This document shows positions 1 to 12,203 of a DNA stretch of 64,000 nucleotides, piece by piece. The notes under the pieces are model-generated. The model was not told the DNA's origin, ran no database searches, and worked only from the letters and a program-made list of their open reading frames with translations. The stretch's first letter is position 1. Each line of letters begins with the position of its first letter. A program made the translations under genes and the position numbers. Source of the DNA: Prostheceraeus crozeri. Taxonomy: Eukaryota; Platyhelminthes; Polycladida; Euryleptidae. The stretch spans positions 62,001 to 126,000 of the forward strand of contig CAJQUW010000521.1 in assembly GCA_907163375.1 (NCBI GenBank), read 5' to 3'.

Positions 1-1340
1 CAGGAACGCCCGTCGAAAGAAGTATTACACCGAACTTCTCCCTACCATGCTCACGTTGAGTGCTTCTTGATCTGATAGTAAGAGACTTGTTAGCAAGTCA
101 AGCTGACGTTTTCGCAATGGAGAATTTATAAGCCACCCATGACAAGATAGCTAAGACTCGACCGATTGGCTTTCACGGTGCTACGTTGAGAAAAGAGACC
201 GCAAAGACCGCTGTAGAGTCGAGATTACCGAAGTCTCCCTCCCTTGCTGCACCCATCACTACGATCTTATCCGCTGTCCGGAAGGAACACCCTGTCACTG
301 GAATATTACAGCGAAACTCTCCGTACCATGCAACATCATGACACTTGCTAAAGGCAAATGTGTAGTTGAAAGTCACCTCACTGGGTTTTATATGATTTTC
401 CTACCCTGAGAATGGTCGAGATTGCTCGCCCAATCAGAAGGCTTGCTCAACTATCATCCATAATGCCTTCATTCACCTACCATTCGCTTACTTCTACAAG
501 AATGCTTCTTAAAAGCGTCGCTTCGATAAACTTTACTGCACTGGCACAACTTAAAAGCCGTTTTGGAGTTATTGTAAGTAACCATTTTTTCTGAAGCGAA
601 AAAGGGAATATCATGATTTTAAATTCATGTAGTAGACATGACTTGAGGATAGACAAGTTAAGCTGATGAATCCGTTACAGGCATTACTCAGAGGGGATCT
701 TATCCCAACTCCAAGGCCTCGGCCCACAAATCCAACCTCCCGCGGACAGAGCATGCGTCATATCACTGTGTTGGTATCCGGACCCTGATTTTGACATGAA
801 AACCAGTGGATTATTTACATCAGGAAACAAGTTTCGAGCCGAAGCTCGCCTCCCACAACTTTATAAATGTCTCAGTTGAATTCAGCAGGGTCGAAAACCC
901 CGAAAAATCATCAAAAATAACAAATTTAAAATTTTCAGCATTTTTGCACTACTTATAAAATTTCATAAGTAGTCTATAAATATAGCTCTGATCAAGAGCT
1001 ATCACATGTCATTTAAATCAAGTCAAATGGACTTGTAGAAGCAAAGTTACAAGCCTTTAAAGTTTTGGAGTCTTTAATGGCCTGGAGACGAAGGCCTTCT
1101 CCTGGCTAACCTATAAGTCTGACACCTTAGCTGATATCAGCAATCGAAAAATCTAACCCGTTTTCCTTGTAAACACGCGATTCAGAGCCGGAGCTCGGAT
1201 CTGTTCACCTACCTCTACCAAGTTATCAGAACAACTGATTTCTCAGTTGATGCTCCACGCTTTTATAGTCGGACAATTGTCAAATCCTGAAAAATTCCTA
1301 AGTTAGAAAATGGGAAAATTGGCTTTTTTACGGTTTTCAA
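1..1340. other. non-coding stretch, no gene recognised
   Basis: No recognisable protein, RNA gene or transposon end was found here. Short open frames exist on both strands but resemble no family I know. Two blocks near 1-50 and 285-335 look alike (both contain a 'tattaca...gaa...ctctcc.taccatgc' pattern), so a decayed internal duplication with a spacing of about 290 bases is possible. Low confidence in any function. Confidence 0.4.
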
Positions 1341-1344
1341 TGGC

Positions 1345-1720
1345 ATCTCAACTCACAACCCTGACTCTCATCCGTCTCAAAATTTCGGATCTAGCACATC
1401 TCAGTGCGGTCTGTCCACTGAAATAGGTCCGAAGCCTTGAATCGATCTACTTTTTCGGCAAAAATAGCCAAAAATGCAAAAAATTCATCATTTCAAAAAA
1501 TGTGCAATTTAACATCTGAAGTGGAGTTTTCAATGAACTCCAAATCAAAAAGTCTGACTCCAATCAGTCTCAAAATTTCAGATCTAGCACATCTCAGTGC
1601 GGTCTGTTCATTGAAATAGGTCCGAAGCCTTGAATCGATCTAGTTTTTTGACAAAAAATAGCCAAAAATGCAAAAAATTCGCCATCTTGAAAAAATTTGA
1701 AAATTTTTTTCCTCAAAACA
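1345..1720. repeat. tandem pair of about 190-bp repeats
   Basis: Two adjacent blocks share long near-identical stretches. Both contain 'gatctagcacatctcagtg', followed by a shared 'ggtccgaagccttgaatcg' segment and an AT-rich 'aaaatagccaaaaatgcaa' segment. The copies start near 1385 and 1570 and differ by scattered substitutions, so the duplication is old. No coding potential is evident. Confidence 0.75.
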
Positions 1721-1734
1721 TGATGGAAACACTT

Positions 1735-2300
1735 TTCCTGGCGTGAATAAATGACGCTGATTCCAAATCTGAAATCTGTTTGGCTCTCCGATGCTTCGTT
1801 TTGAGGCTACAGCCCAAAACGTCCAAAATTCTAACTCCGTCGTTTTTCGCCAATCTCCCAAATCTTAAATGGCGTCTCACATCTAAACGAAGACAGATAT
1901 GAACAAGCCGTTTCTTTCACTGAATTTGTCTGACTCTCAGCTTTCAAATGACACCTCACACGACAAAATCCATCCACTAGAAGCCGAGATCGAAGATAGC
2001 TCTCCCGAGGGGGGGGGACGTCATCGAAAGTTTTTTCTCGCCGATTGACTTGAAACTCACCGTACTGATGCTGAATTTGACGCTGATCACGAATCTGAAA
2101 TCCGTTTGGCTCTCCGATGCTTCGTTTTGAGGCTACAGCCCAAAACGTCCACAATTTTACCTCTGCCGTTTTTTCGGAAAAATTTTGAAGAAAAATTTTT
2201 TCTCTCCGATTCCTTTCAAACTCACCATACCGATGCAGAATTTGACGCTGATCACGAATCTGAAGTCCGTTTCACTCTCCCGTGCCTCCTTCACCCTCAA
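1735..2300. repeat. diverged direct repeats, about 330-bp spacing plus a partial third copy
   Basis: The block at 1752-1850 recurs at 2080-2175; both contain 'ggctctccgatgcttcgttt' followed by a shared 'gaggctacagcccaaaacg' stretch. A third, shorter copy begins near 2240 with 'tttgacgctgatcacgaat'. The arrangement looks like a small decayed tandem array leading into the GC-rich minisatellites to its right. Open frames through it are continuous only because of the repeat composition. Confidence 0.7.
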
Positions 2301-2318
2301 AACACACTCTCACTCCAC

Positions 2319-2472
2319 CACGTCAACCTGGTCGGTCGGCCAAGTCAGCCTGGACGGTCGGCCACGTCAACCTGGACGGTCGGCCACGTCAACCTGGTCG
2401 GTCGGCCAAGTCAGCCTGGACGGTCGGCCACGTCAACCTGGACGGTTGGCCAAGACAACCTCTCACTCCAAC
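2319..2472. repeat. 22-bp minisatellite with a 66-bp higher-order unit
   Basis: Seven units of 22 bases with core 'cacgtcaacctggacggtcg' run head to tail. Units 1-3 (2319-2384) and units 4-6 (2385-2450) match as triplets, differing by one base near 2446. This shows the array grew by copying a 66-base block. The last unit decays. The array is GC-rich in AT-rich surroundings. Because 66 is divisible by 3, all frames repeat and spurious open frames cross it. Confidence 0.9.
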
Positions 2473-2489
2473 CTGGGCGGCCGGCCAAG

Positions 2490-2640
2490 GTGGCGCGCTG
2501 TGTTTGTATGAGAGCTAGCCATTTCGAGGCGCGCTGTGTTTGTATGGGACCAACCCCATTTCGAGGCGCGCGTGTTTGTATTGGACCCACCCCATTTCGG
2601 GGCGCGCGTGTTTATTATGGACCTTTACTTACTACTCACG
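2490..2640. repeat. 36-37-bp GC-rich tandem repeat, about four units
   Basis: The motif 'ggcgcgctgtgtttgtat', or its variant 'ggcgcgcgtgtttgtat', recurs at about 2492, 2528, 2565 and 2601, separated by 'gggacccaccccatttcg'-like spacers. It follows the 22-bp array almost directly. No gene is evident. Confidence 0.85.
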
Positions 2641-3094
2641 AGTGTTGTATATTTTAACTTCTGTACTCTTCCTTGATTTTCCATTGTTTATCGTGCGCAT
2701 TAGTCTTCTCCGATAGTTGAAATTCATCATGAATGTCTAGGCCAATCTTTTGAAAGTTATATCACGAACTAACACGTATTTTCGACACTCTCTAGCTCTT
2801 TTTTACTTAAACATTAGCCTGCTTAATTGCTGTTTTCTTTGATGCATACATCGAAGCACAAAGGTTTCATTTTCAGAATATTTTTCAGTTAAAAGAAGGA
2901 TTGAACGGGCAGCTGGGGCTTGGGGGAGTTGTGTTCTGGAAATTGAACGAGCGGAGAAAAGTGAGATCGTTCCAATTCTCTGCCAATGATAGAATGTGAT
3001 ACGAAGTGCGGAAGATGCCACGTGCGGCATCTCTGGAACGTCTCCAGCCTAAAAATGAAGATATGTTACCTTTCAAATGATGAGCATAAATACC

Positions 3095-4554
3095 CATGTA
3101 TCTCAGCGAAATTTCACTCAATTCTCTGGAAATTTTAACCACCGATACTCCACTTCATATGTGACCTAAGAACGAAAGAAATCTACAAAGTATCAAAAAT
3201 TCCCACCCACAACAAATTATAATCATCACTATTGACTAATTGAAAAATGAACATTGCGATCAAACTTATACTTATTGAAGCTCAATCTTAGTCTAAGTTA
3301 CGAATGTGATGGTGCCACGTAGTTTCCCTCCGCAGTTGTGGGCGTTTCTATAGTGAGTCATAGGAAGGTGTACTTCCCGTCGAAATCTGCCTTCATCGAT
3401 GCTGTTCAGAACATGGATAACTTCATTTTTCACTTCGAAAGTTTATGCGAAGCACGATTGCAAGTCCTGATTCCTTCTTTAGTTTCTCGTTCACCCAGCG
3501 ATCCAGAAGGTTCAGATCTAGTGACCTGAGATTGGCGAATCATGGCAACTTGTCCTCGATGGAAAAAATCGGAAAGTTTAGTCCTCACATGTGGGCGAGA
3601 ACTGTCATGTTACCATTGAAGGGTCTTTAATAAAACTGATGAGAGCGGAAGCATCTCCATTTGTTTCCTGTAGATCGTACAAACTCCATGTAGGTATCAC
3701 CATTGATAGTTTCCCTTATGGGTGGAGTTCTCACACAGAAGCGCTTGTTGGCGGTAAGAGCAATCATTACCAAAGTCTTACTCAAGACGGGAGGCCTTCA
3801 ACTGAGGTCGTGCAGAATGACGGGTCTTCCAAACTCTGGCCATCGGCCGCGTGTGTTGATGTTCAAAACGATCCGTGTTTCATCCACCGCGTAGAGGTTG
3901 GCTTCACCAAGATCCGTTAAAGTACAAAGAAGACCAGTTTTACAATCAAGTCGGACTCTCTTCTGTTGATCATTCAGTGTCATGGGGACCCAGTGTGACA
4001 TGACGTTGTGCATCTCAAACTTCTCACTCAGTGTACGCCAGATGGATGTTTCTTCCTTGATGTCTCGTGCAGTCAAGTGAGGGTAAACGCTCGTGCAGTT
4101 CTTGTCCCCAGAAGAAGAAGCCAGACCTACACTTGCTTCTGCATCAGAAAAAGAAAGTCGAATTTGACTCCGAAATCGCGCGGGCAACGGTGAAGTAGCT
4201 GGGACAATCATAAGGCACTCTTCAAGGAGTGCTTCATGCATTTCTCGAGCTGATCTTCCTTCTCAATTCATGTATATCATCAACAGATTCGTTCAATTTA
4301 AATTTCCGCAATTTAAATTAAGAAATCGAAATTAAATTATTGAACTGCAGACAAGTTTTCAATGCATAGGATCGCAAGAAGTGGTGATAACTATAACTCG
4401 TTGCAGGTGGGGATTTTGATATTGCATGGATAGCTATGAAACATTGTTACGGTATTTATGATTCAAAATTCTTTCGTCCTTAAGTCACATATGAAATGGA
4501 GTATCTGTGGTTAAAATTTCTGGAGAATTGAATGAAATTTCGCTGAGATACATG
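3095..4554. mobile_element. mariner-like DNA transposon with about 85-bp terminal inverted repeats
   Basis: The left end (3095-3180) reads 'catgtatctcagcgaaattt' and later 'cttcatatgtgacc.aag.acgaaag'. The right end (4471-4554) is its reverse complement with only a few mismatches. The left TIR is preceded by TA; no matching TA is visible on the right. The interior carries a broken transposase on the minus strand (3798-4241). Element length, about 1.46 kb, is usual for mariner; the TIR is longer than the roughly 30 bp typical of classical mariner. The element is dead. Confidence 0.75.
3798..4241 (-). pseudogene. mariner-type transposase fragment
   Basis: A 147-residue minus-strand frame holds features of mariner/Tc1 transposases: a helix-turn-helix-like stretch (IWRTLSEKFEMHNVMSHW), the linker 'HWVPMTLNDQQKRVRLDC' resembling the mariner 'WVPH.L....K..R' motif, and 'AVDETRIVL', which fits the second catalytic aspartate region. 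No clear third catalytic acidic motif follows, and the downstream frame towards 3300 is full of stops. It lies wholly inside the inverted-repeat element at 3095-4554, as expected for its transposase. Similarity is by motif pattern only; a diverged Tc1-type protein is the main alternative. Confidence 0.6.
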
Positions 4555-5075
4555 TGAGTTGTCTGTGAGATATACGAGTATATGCGTTCTCAGTACTTAT
4601 GAAACCGAGTCATATATGCATTGTTGCTGAATCTAAAATCGATGACATCAAAAATTTTGGTCTGGAAAAGATTCCAAATTTCTACATAGCACATGTAGAA
4701 GTAATTAAGTAATTAAGCACATTTACTCAGGACATCAAAGTAAACTACTCAACTTTTGATAAGGATCACTTCAAAATTTATAGTGAATTCTATATGCGAA
4801 TGATTTGCATGTTTTACTTTCATAAGTTGGATTGCTAATTCACTTGAATGATTATTCAGGCATGTCAGTTTGTCATAGACATAGACTTGATGAGATCCCT
4901 ACATTTGCGTACACCTACAATTCATAGATATCAGTAATGAGTATACCGATATACGCACTACACATCGTGCTGCATGTACAAGGGCATCCTTATGTTGATG
5001 TGGGCTTATTGCAATGAAACATTCAAAGCTACCTGCATTAGGTTCTATATTCAAACTCAAAACACAAGCATATGT

Positions 5076-5650
5076 CCCACACATGTTCATTGGGATTGCA
5101 GTCGGGGGATTTCGCTGGCCAATTCATGCGTTCAACTGTTTCCTTTTGTAGATGCCGGTTCACAGCTATGGCTCGATGAGTCCGGCCATTGTCATCCATC
5201 AGAAAAAAATCGTGCCAATGAGCACACGGTCAGGCTAGCCTACATATTGAGGAATTTCATTGCGATATATGACTCTTGCTAAAACTCCGTTGCGAATAAT
5301 GCACACGTCTGTTTTGTCCATGACAGAACCACCTCGAAAATTACCATGACAAGAAATCTTGTAGAAATGCAACCTCTGATTCCGATGTCTCCAAACTCTC
5401 ACTCTCTCTTCGATCAGTCATATCCAGACAAAAATCCTACTCATCAGTCTACAACACGGGACTCCAATCGTCGATATTCCAGTTAATGTGATCACTCGCT
5501 CTCGTAAGTTTCAGTCTCTAGTGATTTTTTGTCAATTTGACAGCTGAGAGCCGCTGATGTCAAGCGAATGCCGGCATCGTGAAGTCTTCTTATGATCGTT
5601 GCCGTCGTTGGTGGGGTACCTGTTATTTCTTCGGCAACTATACAGTACAA
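5076..5650 (-). pseudogene. Tc1-like transposase relic (copy 1)
   Basis: Minus-strand translation gives Tc1-family segments in order: 'TTATIIRRLHDAGIRLTSAA' (helix-turn-helix part, RRLHEAG-like), a VIYRNEI stretch (family: RYRDEIL), the catalytic-region motif 'FFLMDDNGRTHRAIAV' (family: M.DNA.PHRA) and 'MNWPAKSPDCNPNEHVWDM' (family: MDWPA.SPDLNPIEH, which supplies the last acidic residue). These segments are in different frames and separated by stops, so the gene is dead. I found no obvious Tc1-type inverted repeats around it. Confidence 0.8.
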
Positions 5651-6350
5651 AATCGATTTGAAATTTCATAATCAACATTCAACGTCAATAAAATTTCAAA
5701 AACAGTTGAAAAATCTCTTTCACAGTGAACAAGTGTGTGCCAAAGTTCATAAAGGATATCTATGAATCATAGATATACCATTTATGTATCATGTCTATGA
5801 TCTCAAGAATAATGCATTAAAAAATTTATGTTCAGTTTTGAACAAAATTCCGTCTTAACAAATTTTGCTAATTTATTTTTAGGTGATTCTTATCAAAAGT
5901 TGAGTAGTGCAAGTAAAGCTTGAGATATCTACGAGTCCAAATGTGAGCCATAGGAATCACCTCAATGCCATTGTTACTGGGAATGCGAAGATGGACGGTG
6001 AAATGCTTCTACCTCAATGGTATTACATAGGAAATTAGACGGCCTTAATCGTAAGTAAGGCAGTCTAATTTTGAATTGGAGATATATAAACGACTTTCAT
6101 AGAAAAATTATTGAAATATCGGCTGACAAACCTAGCTGGTTACTCAGCAACAATGAAGGGCAGCTGCGTGTCAAATTCAGTCATACATTTATGCGCCGAT
6201 CTAGTTCAATGTTGCCCGATACAAAGAAGACTCAAATTACTGAAACAAGGAATAGCTGAACATTCTTGCCATCACGCTGTATATTGCAATTTAATATTTC
6301 AGATTGACTTCATTTCTAAAGAGAAATGACTGATGTCACAAGTATTTACA

Positions 6351-6600
6351 GTCAAACCTCGTTAATCCGGACACATCGCCATCCGGAAGAACAAATAAAG
6401 TCACGGAATTCCGCAAACTTTATAATACCTGATAATCCAGGAATTCGCGTATCGGAACCGCAAATGAAAACTAGGAACTGATAGTCCCCGGCTTTATACG
6501 CTTTCTGATGCGATAACCCAGACGGGAATATGCGAGGTTCGGTATCACCCCGAAAGGCTTTTTGTTTTTTCATCAATGACTCCTGACATGTCATCTGATG
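6351..6600. mobile_element. pogo/Tigger-like terminal fragment (copy 1)
   Basis: The sequence 'cagtcaaacctcgttaatcc' followed by 'ggaca' has the form of pogo/Tigger terminal repeats, which commonly begin CAGT.AAACCTC and contain a TTAATCCGG-like core. It is preceded by 'tattta', compatible with a TA target. I did not find the matching opposite end, so this may be a truncated MITE. No transposase is present. Confidence 0.4.
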
Positions 6601-8279
6601 ACGTACCGGTGAGCAGTGACTTCCCTGACTGTCTGGAAAACGAAAAGTGCCTTTGCTGGAAACTGACGAACTATCTCAAAATTTCAGCTTTGCCGAACGT
6701 TTTCTGCTAGTGCCCACGCATGTGAATACAACATGATGATTATCGAAAATTATTTGATATTGTTGATAACAAAAGTAAGAGATGAAAATCCATGAAAAAT
6801 GATTACCTAAGCAAAAGACGAGTATATTTTCAAAAAATGATAACTCAACAGAAACAAAAATAAAAAACCGTCACGTAAGGGTTAAGTGAACAATCAAACA
6901 AGATACTTAATAATTTTGCTAATAACAAACATAAAACAATCAGTTCACAAACGAGCGAGCACATGTGTATGCTGTATGTGGTGCAATCAATAGTCGAACG
7001 TGGTCGATTGTACTACGTACAGTAGTTCTAGTTATATACCATAGACAAATGTGATGTATGGAGATCTGTTCTCATAGTTTCAAAACATGAGTATTCTGCA
7101 TAGATCACGAGCTTTAGAGAGTTAAAACTTTTAACATTAGATATTTATTTCTATGCATCTGTTGAAAAGTTGATACTACCATAGCCCTCAGATCGCATGA
7201 GCATTACCTTACAGTCCCTAATCAACTTTACAATCTTCCTTGGTCAGCACTTTACAGTCCCTCGTCAACTTTTCAGTCTTTGAGGTCAACACTTTGCAGT
7301 TCGTGAGCTTTAATGCTGCGAAGTATTACGTTGAATATCCTTGACAAGTCCCTAGATCTAGCTTTTTAAACATAGGAGCATTAAGATGTGCTCAACTGAA
7401 TCATATCGACTTAATGCAGAATCAAAAATATCAAATTTGTAAACAATTTATTATCAACGCAATTATCAACAGTACTGTAGTTTTCTGTCAGATAACTAAC
7501 AATATTCGATCTTCGCATCTTTTACTACTGCTATTTTCTTTATATTTATCATTTCTGCGATTCTTTTCATTTTTAAGTCGGTTTTGGTCATAGAAGTGGA
7601 TAATAGTACACTAGAATGGAAGTTTGATATCTTGCCTATGTACAATGATGGCACATGGAAAATCTATGGTTTGTAGATCAGGTTCGATCTAAACCATTGT
7701 ATCATAGTGAAACTATTTGCCAAGTTGGTGAAAGTTGTTGACACCTAATTACAGGATTTTCATGAAGAGAATTGCAAGTGAGATGGCAGCATTGTTTCAT
7801 GTGAAATAGCCTACTATTCCATGGATTAATGTAGTGTGTCTATTTGTAGCAGTCACTGACAACTATTTCCCAATTTTTCAATATTGGAATGCGAATTAAA
7901 AATTGGTTCACAAAGTCATAATTGAAAGTGGTCGGTGTGCTGTTTCTGAGAACATCAGAAGAATTCACAAATAGAAAGTCTAATTATTGGATAATTTCTT
8001 CTTCAAGCGGCTATGTTTTACTTTCATAAGTTGGATTGCTAATTCACTTGAATGATTATTCAGGCATGTCAGTTTGTCATAGACATAGACTTGATGAGAT
8101 CCCTACATTTGCGTACACCTACAATTCATAGATATCAGTAATGAGTATACCGATATACGCACTACACATCGTGCTGCATGTACAAGGGCATCCTTATGTT
8201 GATGTGGGCTTATTGCAATGAAACATTCAAAGCTACCTGCATTAGGTTCTATATTCAAACTCAAAACACAAGCATATGT

Positions 8280-8853
8280 CCCACACATGTTCATTGGGAT
8301 TGCAGTCGGGGGATTTCGCTGGCCAATTCATGCGTTCAACTGTTTCCTTTTGTAGATGCCGGTTCACAGCTATGGCTCGATGAGTCCGGCCATTGTCATC
8401 CATCAGAAAAAAATCGTGCCAATGAGCACACGGTCAGGCTAGCCTACATATTGAGGAATTTCATTGCGATATATGACTCTTGCTAAAACTCCGTTGCGAA
8501 TAATGCACACGTCTGTTTTGTCCATGACAGAACCACCTCGAAAATTACCATGACAAGAAATCTTGTAGAAATGCAACCTCTGATTCCGATGTCTCCAAAC
8601 TCTCACTCTCTCTTCGATCAGTCATATCCAGACAAAATCCTACTCATCAGTCTACAACACGGGACTCCAATCGTCGATATTCCAGTTAATGTGATCACTC
8701 GCTCTCGTAAGTTTCAGTCTCTAGTGATTTTTTGTCAATTTGACAGCTGAGAGCCGCTGATGTCAAGCGAATGCCGGCATCGTGAAGTCTTCTTATGATC
8801 GTTGCCGTCGTTGGTGGGGTACCTGTTATTTCTTCGGCAACTATACAGTACAA
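8280..8853 (-). pseudogene. Tc1-like transposase relic (copy 2)
   Basis: This is the same broken Tc1 transposase as at 5076-5650, carried in the second tandem copy of the 3.2-kb unit. It has the same DDN and SPDCNPNEHVWD motifs and the same stops. The single-A indel near 8635 shortens an A-run relative to copy 1. Confidence 0.8.
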
Positions 8854-9553
8854 AATCGATTTGAAATTTCATAATCAACATTCAACGTCAATAAAATTTC
8901 AAAAACAGTTGAAAAATCTCTTTCACAGTGAACAAGTGTGTGCCAAAGTTCATAAAGGATATCTATGAATCATAGATATACCATTTATGTATCATGTCTA
9001 TGATCTCAAGAATAATGCATTAAAAAATTTATGTTCAGTTTTGAACAAAATTCCGTCTTAACAAATTTTGCTAATTTATTTTTAGGTGATTCTTATCAAA
9101 AGTTGAGTAGTGCAAGTAAAGCTTGAGATATCTACGAGTCCAAATGTGAGCCATAGGAATCACCTCAATGCCATTGTTACTGGGAATGCGAAGATGGACG
9201 GTGAAATGCTTCTACCTCAATGGTATTACATAGGAAATTAGACGGCCTTAATCGTAAGTAAGGCAGTCTAATTTTGAATTGGAGATATATAAACGACTTT
9301 CATAGAAAAATTATTGAAATATCGGCTGACAAACCTAGCTGGTTACTCAGCAACAATGAAGGGCAGCTGCGTGTCAAATTCAGTCATACATTTATGCGCC
9401 GATCTAGTTCAATGTTGCCCGATACAAAGAAGACTCAAATTACTGAAACAAGGAATAGCTGAACATTCTTGCCATCACGCTGTATATTGCAATTTAATAT
9501 TTCAGATTGACTTCATTTCTAAAGAGAAATGACTGATGTCACAAGTATTTACA

Positions 9554-9805
9554 GTCAAACCTCGTTAATCCGGACACATCGCCATCCGGAAGAACAAATA
9601 AAGTCACGGAATTCCGCAAACTTTATAATACCTGATAATCCAGGAATTCGCGTATCGGAACCGCAAATGAAAACTAGGAAACTGATAGTCCCCGGCTTTA
9701 TACGCTTTCTGATGCGATAACCCAGACGGGAATATGCGAGGTTCGGTATCACCCCGAAAGGCTTTTTGTTTTTTCATCAATGACTCCTGACATGTCATCT
9801 GATGA
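9554..9805. mobile_element. pogo/Tigger-like terminal fragment (copy 2)
   Basis: Identical to the fragment at 6351-6600 apart from one extra base near 9680, because it lies in the second copy of the tandem duplication. The overlapping open frames on both strands are by-products of this non-coding sequence. Confidence 0.4.
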
Positions 9806-11217
9806 CGTACCGGTGAGCAGTGACTTCCCTGACTGTCTGGAAAACGAAAAGTGCCTTTGCTGGAAACTGACGAACTATCTCAAAATTTCAGCTTTGCCGA
9901 ACGTTTTCTGCTAGTGCCCACGCATGTGAATACAACATGATGATTATCGAAAATTATTTGATATTGTTGATAACAAAAGTAAGAGATGAAAATCCATGAA
10001 AAATGATTACCTAAGCAAAAGACGAGTATATTTTCAAAAAATGATAACTCAACAGAAACAAAAATAAAAAACCGTCACGTAAGGGTTAAGTGAACAATCA
10101 AACAAGATACTTAATAATTTTGCTAATAACAAACATAAAACAATCAGTTCACAAACGAGCGAGCACATGTGTATGCTGTATGTGGTGCAATCAATAGTCG
10201 AACGTGGTCGATTGTACTACGTACAGTAGTTCTAGTTATATACCATAGACAAATGTGATGTATGGAGATCTGTTCTCATAGTTTCAAAACATGAGTATTC
10301 TGCATAGATCACGAGCTTTAGAGAGTTAAAACTTTTAACATTAGATATTTATTTCTATGCATCTGTTGAAAAGTTGATACTACCATAGCCCTCAGATCGC
10401 ATGAGCATTACCTTACAGTCCCTAATCAACTTTACAATCTTCCTTGGTCAGCACTTTACAGTCCCTCGTCAACTTTTCAGTCTTTGAGGTCAACACTTTG
10501 CAGTTCGTGAGCTTTAATGCTGCGAAGTATTACGTTGAATATCCTTGACAAGTCCCTAGATCTAGCTTTTTAAACATAGGAGCATTAAGATGTGCTCAAC
10601 TGAATCATATCGACTTAATGCAGAATCAAAAATATCAAATTTGTAAACAATTTATTATCAACGCAATTATCAACAGTACTGTAGTTTTCTGTCAGATAAC
10701 TAACAATATTCGATCTTCGCATCTTTTACTACTGCTATTTTCTTTATATTTATCATTTCTGCGATTCTTTTCATTTTTAAGTCGGTTTTGGTCATAGAAG
10801 TGGATAATAGTACACTAGAATGGAAGTTTGATATATTGCCTATGTACAATGATGGCACATGGAAAATCTATGGTTTGTAGATCAGGTTCGATCTAAACCA
10901 TTGTATCATAGTGAAACTATTTGCCAAGTTGGTGAAAGTTGTTGACACCTAATTACAGGATTTTCATGAAGAGAATTGCAAGTGAGATGGCAGCATTGTT
11001 TCATGTGAAATAGCCTACTATTCCATGGATTAATGTAGTGTGTCTATTTGTAGCAGTCACTGACAACTATTTCCCAATTTTTCAATATTGGAATGCGAAT
11101 TAAAAATTGGTTCACAAAGTCATAATTGAAAGTGGTCGGTGTGCTGTTTCTGAGAACATCAGAAGAATTCACAAATAGAAAGTCTAATTATTGGATAATT
11201 TCTTCTTCAAGCGGCTA

Positions 11218-12200
11218 AGAAACCTAGCGCTTTTCTGGAATAAACACATTGAAAGTTTCTTTCTTGTCAAATAAATGAAATGTCGCTGGAACTGTTCAAT
11301 TAATCATTGAATGACATATGTGATATTTTGGAAGCTGATATTCGAATGCATGTAGAGATTTTGATAATTATTCAAATTTAGTGAACAGGGGAGCCCTTTA
11401 AAGTAAAATTAATACTCTAAGATTTCTTGGCCTCTGATTTCAAGCTGGAGCTATGCATGTTCTGTAAATCGACAATACAAGTTGCATAAAAGTCTGATTA
11501 TTCTACTGATAGATTATCGGAACGATATTTCAAAATGATGAACGCACAGAACGTTTAAAAGGATTTCCTTCTTTGTCATCCTGTCGGCTCAGTATTTTGT
11601 AAGTTCACTATTGCTTTTGAGTACATGGTCTTTGGACAAGGGCCAACAATCCAGATCAAGAATTGGCCTGATAAATATAAAAGCCAATCTAAAAACATGG
11701 AAGCCAGATCGCACAAGTTGCATTTTGCCCCAACTAAGTTCCCCCGGCGTGTGCCATAATTTTCATGCAATTTCCATTCTAGGACTTTCTATGGCATTGT
11801 TAATTTCTATGGTTTTGGTCAATCACTTGAATGTGACAAATACTGAACACCAAGATATAATTCTGATATAAAGTTAAATTCCAAAAAGTCTTCTTTTGCA
11901 ATGTTTAGTAGCCTATGTCTATTCCTATAGTTCATGGATAGAAATATTATGCATTTCTAAATATGACCATGGACTTCTTAATGTCATAGTATGGCCAGAA
12001 GTTTATGATATGGCCGACAAATAGGACGCCAAGATATCTAACATATTCTACATGGAGATGTATGCATAGAAATAATTACATTCACTCGATTAAAAGGTCC
12101 TCTTCAGTACTCCGAGAGATATCACTGTCACGATCGTTGCGCTCTCTCGACAACGATTTCGTTCCTCGTACTGAAAAGTTGACTAGCTTCATTAGCTGCT
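11218..12200. other. AT-rich spacer, no gene seen
   Basis: Unique sequence between the tandem duplication and the Harbinger-like relic. Short open frames near 11576-11871 look like nothing I recognise. Codon composition appears random. Confidence 0.4.
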
Positions 12201-12203
12201 CTC

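Larger units (their letters stand above)
4810..8013. repeat. 3.2-kb tandem duplication, copy 1
   Basis: Copy 1 begins at 'tgttttactttcataagttg' and ends at 'cttcttcaagcggcta', directly followed by the same start sequence at 8014. The offset is 3204 bases. It contains a dead Tc1 transposase (about 5076-5650) and a pogo-like terminus near 6351. From about 6650 to 8013 it is AT-rich DNA with no recognisable gene, only irregular repeats of 'acagtccct'-type motifs near 7210-7280. Confidence 0.97.
8014..11217. repeat. 3.2-kb tandem duplication, copy 2
   Basis: This is a head-to-tail copy of 4810-8013. I found only an A-run indel (five As near 5431 in copy 1, four in copy 2), another single-A indel near 6476/9680 (copy 2 has the extra A), and a c/a change near 7634/10837. 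The near-identity implies a very recent duplication or an assembly duplicate. The right edge, 'gcggctaagaaacc', is where similarity to copy 1 stops. Confidence 0.97.

Noticed and set aside
1..400. Minus-strand 67-residue frame (173-376) as an exon of a repeated-domain gene
   Set aside because: A similar stretch near position 1-50 hints at repetition, but there are no convincing splice sites and no recognised domain.
2106..2657. 183-residue plus-strand frame across the GC-rich minisatellites
   Set aside because: The frame is open because the 22-bp array has a 66-base triplet structure and few stops; three overlapping frames are equally open, and flanks are non-coding repeats.
4899..5282. Open frames of 63 and 102 residues in the tandem duplication (and copies at 8103-8486)
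   Set aside because: They overlap the Tc1 relic; the true homology is in another frame with stops, so these are shadows.
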